From Primulina eburnea (taxonomy: Eukaryota; Streptophyta; Magnoliopsida; Lamiales; Gesneriaceae), in assembly GCF_022965805.1 (NCBI RefSeq), contig NC_133105.1:5704001-5768000 (forward strand): a DNA stretch of 64,000 nucleotides, in the 5' to 3' direction. Positions within the stretch are counted from its first letter, which is position 1. Each line of letters starts with the position of its first letter. The translations under genes and the position numbers were made by a program. The notes beneath the pieces are model-generated. The model worked only from the letters and a program-made list of their open reading frames with translations. It did not search any database and was not told the origin of the DNA. Positions 59,296 through 64,000 of this stretch are shown here, one piece after another.

Positions 59296-60057
59296 TTAAA
59301 TTTCTTGGGAATTTTTCTTGGATGAACTGATCTTGTTATTATGCATCCAAACTTTGAAAACCTGTCTCTTAACACCAACTTCAGAACAAAACCTCTGCAT
59401 TTCACTGTCATCTTCTCTCGGAATCCTCCATCCCACCTTCTCCGCGAATTTCATCATCTTCTCCTTCTGCTCCGCCGTGAACTTCGTCCGAAACCGCTTC
59501 TTGTTCACGAAATGCGGTGGTGGCGGAGCCACCTGCAACGAGTTGAAGTTCAGCTCCTCGCTGGATGAATCAGTACCAACACTTCCTCCACCGCCGCTGC
59601 CGAAGGCCATTTTCACAGGCTGCATCATTGGACTCCAGTGACTGGAACCCCCTCGGTGATGGCTCACTAAGGGGGAAGGAAGCGGCGGCGGGAGATGGAG
59701 GGGGTGGACAATCCTCGCCCCCCTTGTGGAACACTCGCTGTGGTGCTCTTTCCTGTGGAAATTGCGGTGGCAACTGCAGGCGGCGCACATGAGCCCTTCG
59801 AGGGTTCCTTCCTCGCCGTTGGGCATGAATTCTCCACACCCATCGGTGACGTTTCCTCCGATGTTGGCCGCGTGGTTCCTGAGGCACGCGTGGTAGCTGA
59901 TCCTATGGCATGTAAGCTTGGATTTGGATCCACCGGGACTAGGGTCGTGGATTCTTGTTCTCTCTTGCTCGGTCGAAGGGTTCTCCAGCGAGTTATCGAA
60001 GCCTGAGGAAGAGCTTTGTATCCTCATATCCTTGTCTTCACCAGCATTCAATGCCAT
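59296..60057 (-). CDS. ZHD: Zinc-finger homeodomain transcription factor (ZF-HD)
   Basis: A plant-specific nuclear DNA-binding factor that dimerises through its zinc finger and binds ATTA-type sites. One uninterrupted frame of 253 residues, as is normal for this family. The Ser-rich N-terminus is followed by the ZF-HD dimerisation domain at about residues 54-105 (ISYHACLRNHAANIGGNV, DGCGEFMPNGEEG, CAACSCHRNFHRKE). A Pro/Gly/His-rich linker occupies about 115-183. The homeodomain lies at 186-246 (KKRFRTKFTAEQKEKMMKFA, EKVGWRIPREDD, VKRQVFKVWMHNNK). The start is the only ATG that precedes the domain with a normal leader. A TATA-like run about 400 bp upstream (60457-60467) suggests a leader intron, which is common in this family. 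The GC-rich body yields long open frames on the other strand, all spurious. Confidence 0.96.
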   Translation of the reverse strand: MALNAGEDKDMRIQSSSSGFDNSLENPSTEQERTRIHDPSPGGSKSKLTCHRISYHACLRNHAANIGGNVTDGCGEFMPNGEEGTLEGLMCAACSCHRNFHRKEHHSECSTRGARIVHPLHLPPPLPSPLVSHHRGGSSHWSPMMQPVKMAFGSGGGGSVGTDSSSEELNFNSLQVAPPPPHFVNKKRFRTKFTAEQKEKMMKFAEKVGWRIPREDDSEMQRFCSEVGVKRQVFKVWMHNNKISSSKKNSQEI

Positions 60058-60456
60058 TTACAATATCGAAACCCTAGTAAAACGTATCTCCTCCAAAATC
60101 AAATATTTAATGACCAACAAAGTAGCTCAACTATCTAGAAATATGAATAAAACCAAAAAATGTTAGATTTTATGTGCTAATCTCACCATCCCAAATCCAC
60201 AAAAATTTCTTGAAACATAACCTAAAAGTTTAAAACCTTGAACACTACAGCTCTATTAATGGAGCTGGATTTTGCAAGGGGACTGAAAGGATTCTCAAAT
60301 AGTAGTGTACAGGAGATGAAGGTGTTTTGGGATCCGGGAGTGTGTTGCTGTGGTTCCAACATCCAACTGAGTATCCAACAAAGGACAGCTTGGTTGCTTA
60401 TGATGAAGCTGAGGAAAGAGAAGAGATAAGTGGGAAACAACCTCACTGATAGAGAT

Positions 60457-60467
60457 TTATATATATT
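60457..60467 (-). promoter_or_regulatory. TATA-like box upstream of the ZF-HD gene
   Basis: The minus strand reads TAATATATATAAATC about 400 bp upstream of the start codon. It would require a long leader, perhaps with an intron. Confidence 0.35.
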
Positions 60468-61299
60468 AAATCCATTCTCTCAGATTCACTATCAAATAAT
60501 TGTACATATTTTGTTCTATACCCAAAAAAAAAAAACAAAAAAAAAAAACAATTGGGGCAGCGGATCCATGTTACCATTAGGTTTTTAACGTGACACATAG
60601 TCTCAAAATTGACATATTAACACCAAGATTCAGATAAATTACAAGTCATCTACGATATTATCGTTTTAATGTGTAGATATCAAAATTCTCTTATTATTTA
60701 TCATTTCTTTCCCTGAAATAGAAAAAATTCACCCCATTTGATAAATTTAGAGCTTTTTTATTCAAACAATATAAAAATAATTAAATCAATTCCTCGTATA
60801 AATTAATTAACACCGACATTTATTAATTAATTTTGATATACAAAAAAAACATAATTTGATCAACGTATATCGATTTTTATGATTTTTAATATTTGAATAA
60901 GTTATAATAGGTTAGTTTTTTTTTTTTTGGATTTTATAATTACAAGTTACTTAGATTAAGTAGCATGCCGCAAAATAACTTTGTATAATGTAAGTATCAT
61001 GGTGGCTAGAAAAGTGAAAGAAAAAGAAAAGATTGAGACAGGGTCATGTTCTATCTCTCCCACGCCCTGCCACTCGGCCCCATTTCTCCCTTCATAATTG
61101 CAATTTGCACTCAGCACTGACCCTTTATTTTCTTTTATGTTTTTTTAAACTCTTTTTTGTGTATATTAAATATACAAATATCATTTAATTTTAAATAAAT
61201 ATTTTTTGTGTGTATTAGTGTATGTATAATAATAATAATAATAATGGAAATTTTAATTTTGATTTTATATGTTTATTTTATTATGTTTTTGGTATTTCA

Positions 61300-61466
61300 A
61301 AAAAAAATTTGTTAGACAGTCTCACGAGTCAATTTTATAAGAAAAAGCTCCTTCACACATGTAAATATATTATTTTTTATGTCAAAAATATTATTTATTA
61401 CTGTGAATATGAATAGTGTTGATCCGCCTCATAGATAAAGATCTGTGAGACCGTCTCACAAATTTT
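61300..61466 (-). repeat. 180-bp GTCTCAC-type element, copy L (divergent)
   Basis: It reads TTGTTAGACAGTCTCACGAG, the ATTATTTTTTATGTCAAAAA core, TGTGAATATGAATAGTGTTG and GATCTGTGAGACCGTCTCAC. The block order is kept but there are many substitutions. Confidence 0.6.
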
Positions 61467-62417
61467 AGTTTTAGCATCAATTTTATAAGTCTTATTTACC
61501 GAGAGTTCTGATTTAACAATACAGAAAATGACTAAAATAATAATAAGAAAAAACCAAAATTTGATCATATATAAGAACACAATGGTAATGGGGAAGCTAT
61601 GTAGACCAAAATGACATATTTCAGAAAAAATAAAAATTTTAGTATTTTAAATGATCTTCAATTCCAATCCAAAGAAATTCAATTTCGAGAAAAAAAAAAT
61701 CAAAAGAAATTACGTAATTATAGTTTCTTTAATTGTCTGCTGAGATTCATGGTTTGCAACCATCACTTTTAGCACTGTGGAGCAACGGGACCAAACCAAT
61801 CCTGTAATATAGTAATATACTACAATGGACCCATTTTGGATTTATCGGAGTGGGAGAGTAACCAATCCAAAACCGGATCCGAATTGAACCGATTACAGCC
61901 ATATTAGAAGCAAATTGGATTTTTTTCCCAACCATAACGTAGGTCACGAAAATATTTATCAAACAAAGTGCTCATATATTAATTTTAGACTAACATTTGA
62001 ATTTATAGTAGTTGGAGGTTATGAGAAATAATCAAGGAAAATAAAATTAGGTAAAATAAGAGAAGAATGATATTATTAATTACTAGTGTCCGAGTGCGCT
62101 GCATGCTTACACAGTTCGAATAATTATAATTGATTTTTGTATAATTTTTTTATTATGAATAATATTTAAAATTTTAATGATATAGATAAATAAAATACAT
62201 AATCATTTTTATAAATGTAGAAGATATTTGAATGTTGTTAAGATATATTATATCAAAGATATCAAATTTAGGTAGTCTAAATTCTCAGGTTTCATATATA
62301 GCATAGATATGTTAAGTAAAATTGTTATAAAATAAAGATACGAGAGTAAATTTGGAGAAATGTGGTGATGATTAAGTTGGTACATTTAATTAAAATAATA
62401 TTAGAATCAAACCGGTT

Positions 62418-62527
62418 CCAAATTCATTTTAAAACAATAAAATCTGGTTCAATATTGGTATTAGATTTTGTTCAACCAAATTCATTTTAAAACAATAAAA
62501 TCTGGTTCAATATTGGTATTAGATTTT
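62418..62527 (+). repeat. 58-bp tandem duplication beside the LINE tail
   Basis: The unit beginning CCAAATTCATTTTAAAACAA occurs at 62418 and again at 62476. The second copy runs, almost without change, straight into the LINE's T-run at about 62526. Confidence 0.85.
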
Positions 62528-64000
62528 TTTTTTTTTTTTTGATCAAAGGGGAGGGGGACACCCAAAAGAAAGTGCCTAACTAATTGGCACTCTCCTACCG
62601 ACACTCACACCGAGCTTGTCTTCTTCTATTATCTCTTTCAATCTTGTCGAAGGGACTTCAATTTCTTTCCAGCCTCTGTCATAATTGTGTGATGTCGAAG
62701 CCAAGAAATCTGCTGCTCTGTTTTGTTCTCTGTAGATATGCAATGCTTTGACTTCCCACTCCCTATCTAGTAGATTTTTACATTTGAAGATCAAATTATA
62801 AAGTGAAGAGCATGGCATCCCTTCTCCATGTAGCCACTTTACAGCAACCTCTGAGTCTATTCCAAGCTCTACTTTTTTATATCCCAGCTTCCAAGTTAGT
62901 TCCAAGCCTTTATATATTGCCCATAATTCTGCTTCCTCAATGGTACAGATGCCTATATTGTAAATGAATCCCGTAATCCATTCCCCGTTTGACTTCCTTA
63001 AGATCCCACCTCCACCTGCCTGTTTACCCTGAAATTTGACACTTCCATCAACATTTAAAGCACACCAATCATTTGGTGGAGGTATCCACCTGATTCTTCG
63101 ATATTCATGTGCAATTTTGTTATGAGGTATAACTCTTTTTGTTAAAAAGGCTGCTTGCACTTCCAGATACTGGTCCTTTATCCACTTTGTCTTCATCTTG
63201 ACATCCATCTTCTTATTCTTAAACACATAGTCATTCCTCCATTTCCAAATCCACCAAATTGCAATTGCAAACATACTGTTCCAGTGGAAATCAGTATCTT
63301 TCTGTGTGGCTTTAGCTAGGTTCGACCACATCCAATCATCAAAAGAGAGTCTTAAATTATCTTTATTCTTGCTTTTGGCAAGTAGCTCTCTCCAAATCCC
63401 TTTTGCCTCTTTGCATTTTCTGAATTGTCAACGGAATCATTAACCATCTCATAAGCTGACTTTACTGTGAATAAGCCATTGCTAGTTCTTCCCCAGCAGC
63501 TAATGTCCTCAGCATTATCATCGTCCAAAAGGATGTAAGCCTCCAATTTGTTTTGGACATCAATTGGCAAGAGTCCTTCTATTGCTTTCCAATCCCACCC
63601 TTCACCACTTATCCAATAAGCATTTATTTTCTTGGTCTGATCCATTTCTGCAATGTTCTTGAGCAATACATTTTGCAAAGGTTCCTGAATTAGCCATCTA
63701 TCCGTCCAGAAACAAGTAGACTTCCCATTTCTAGCAGCCATTTTTCTACCGTTTTCCAGCACTGTACTAATTTTGGATATCCCTTGCCAGGCATTTGATG
63801 CGCCATGTTTTGCTATGATATTGTTCGGATTATTTCCATTGCGCATATATTTACCTTTCAAAACTTTCGTCCAAAGGCTGTCTTTTTCCTCTAAAAGTCT
63901 CCAGCCCAGCTTAGTCATGAATGCTAAATTCATGTTGGTTAATTTTCTTATACCCAAACCACCATTACTCTTTGATTTAGTCACTTGATCCCATTTCACC
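62528..64000 (-). mobile_element. LINE (non-LTR retrotransposon), 3' part, continuing past the right edge
   Basis: On the minus strand the frame 63999-63352 starts inside the end of the reverse transcriptase (MKWDQVTKSKSNGGLGIRKL, then LGWRLLEEKDSLWTKVLKGK, WTDRWL, TVKSAYEMV). After a frameshift near 63405 the frame 63331-62576 continues with SMFAIAIWWIWKWRNDYVF and the RNase H domain: ALNVDGSVKFQGKQAGGGGI, EEAELWAIYKGLELTWKLGY, VELGIDSEVAVKWL and REQNRAADFLAS. The A-tail is the T-run 62525-62540. The cysteine-rich zinc-binding stretch expected between KGIW and the ELLAKSK segment is absent. The family differs from the two short RNase H fragments (it has the GKQAGGGGI type). Confidence 0.9.

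Larger units (their letters stand above)
60058..62417. other. ZF-HD upstream region and AT-rich spacer
   Basis: The first 400 bp are presumptive leader and promoter. From 60480 onwards the sequence is AT-rich with poly-A tracts at 60521-60549, (AAT)n at 61228-61243 and one divergent 180-bp element. No gene is supported. Confidence 0.5.

Noticed and set aside
59318..60006. Several long frames on the strand opposite and out of frame with the ZF-HD gene
   Set aside because: The GC-rich, stop-poor coding region produces these shadows; none has a recognisable domain.
1..64000. tRNA, rRNA and organelle-DNA insertions
   Set aside because: I looked for cloverleaf-like arms, conserved rRNA words and plastid or mitochondrial genes and saw none; a covariance-model scan would settle it.

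Overview
The window is nuclear DNA from a flowering plant, almost certainly a eudicot. Evidence: GT-AG introns of about 70-1300 bp, long AT-rich spacers, plant-only families (RADIALIS-like, ZF-HD, tubby-like F-box, PCBER) and plant-type LINE, LTR and MITE repeats. An asterid, perhaps Lamiales, is my impression only; the sequence alone does not settle it. Gene models were built by joining exons in frame and matching them to the remembered shape of each family; no search was run.

Twelve genes are supported. Left to right: SAP18 (+, 3167-5121); a bifunctional nuclease of the BBD family (+, 7622-9924, with two apparent one-base slips in its first exon); endo-beta-mannanase MAN7-like (-, 10283-12022); 20S proteasome subunit alpha type-1 (+, 15048-16938); a pfkB-family sugar/nucleoside kinase (-, 17558-20716); mitochondrial gamma-carbonic anhydrase (-, 25566-29578); a PCBER/isoflavone-reductase-like NADPH reductase (-, 32311-34498); a small conserved plant protein of unknown role (-, 36194-37374); a tubby-like F-box protein (+, 45988-47398); CBSX3-like mitochondrial CBS protein (+, 48336-49505); a RADIALIS-like SANT protein with a 25-bp last exon (+, 55372-56230); and a zinc-finger homeodomain factor (-, 59296-60057). 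BBD/MAN7 and proteasome/pfkB are tail-to-tail pairs. The genes are a mixture of housekeeping, organelle, cell-wall and regulatory functions with no visible joint pathway.

The spacers are rich in mobile DNA: a solo LTR of 1787 bp with a 5-bp target duplication (21911-23697) holding a 20-bp minisatellite and four GC-rich palindromes; at least thirteen copies or fragments of a roughly 180-bp element with GTGAGAC/GTCTCAC inverted blocks; foldback MITEs with TTA or TAA target duplications at 39.7 kb and 43.7-44.4 kb, one nested inside the 180-bp element; and four LINE remnants, the last running off the right end. The gene-poor stretch 37.4-46.0 kb is the most repeat-laden.

Two of 44 inferred coding introns use GC-AG borders (MAN7 intron 1 and CBSX3 intron 4). 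The strongest candidates for something undescribed are the 180-bp element family with its nested MITE, and the internal architecture of the solo LTR.
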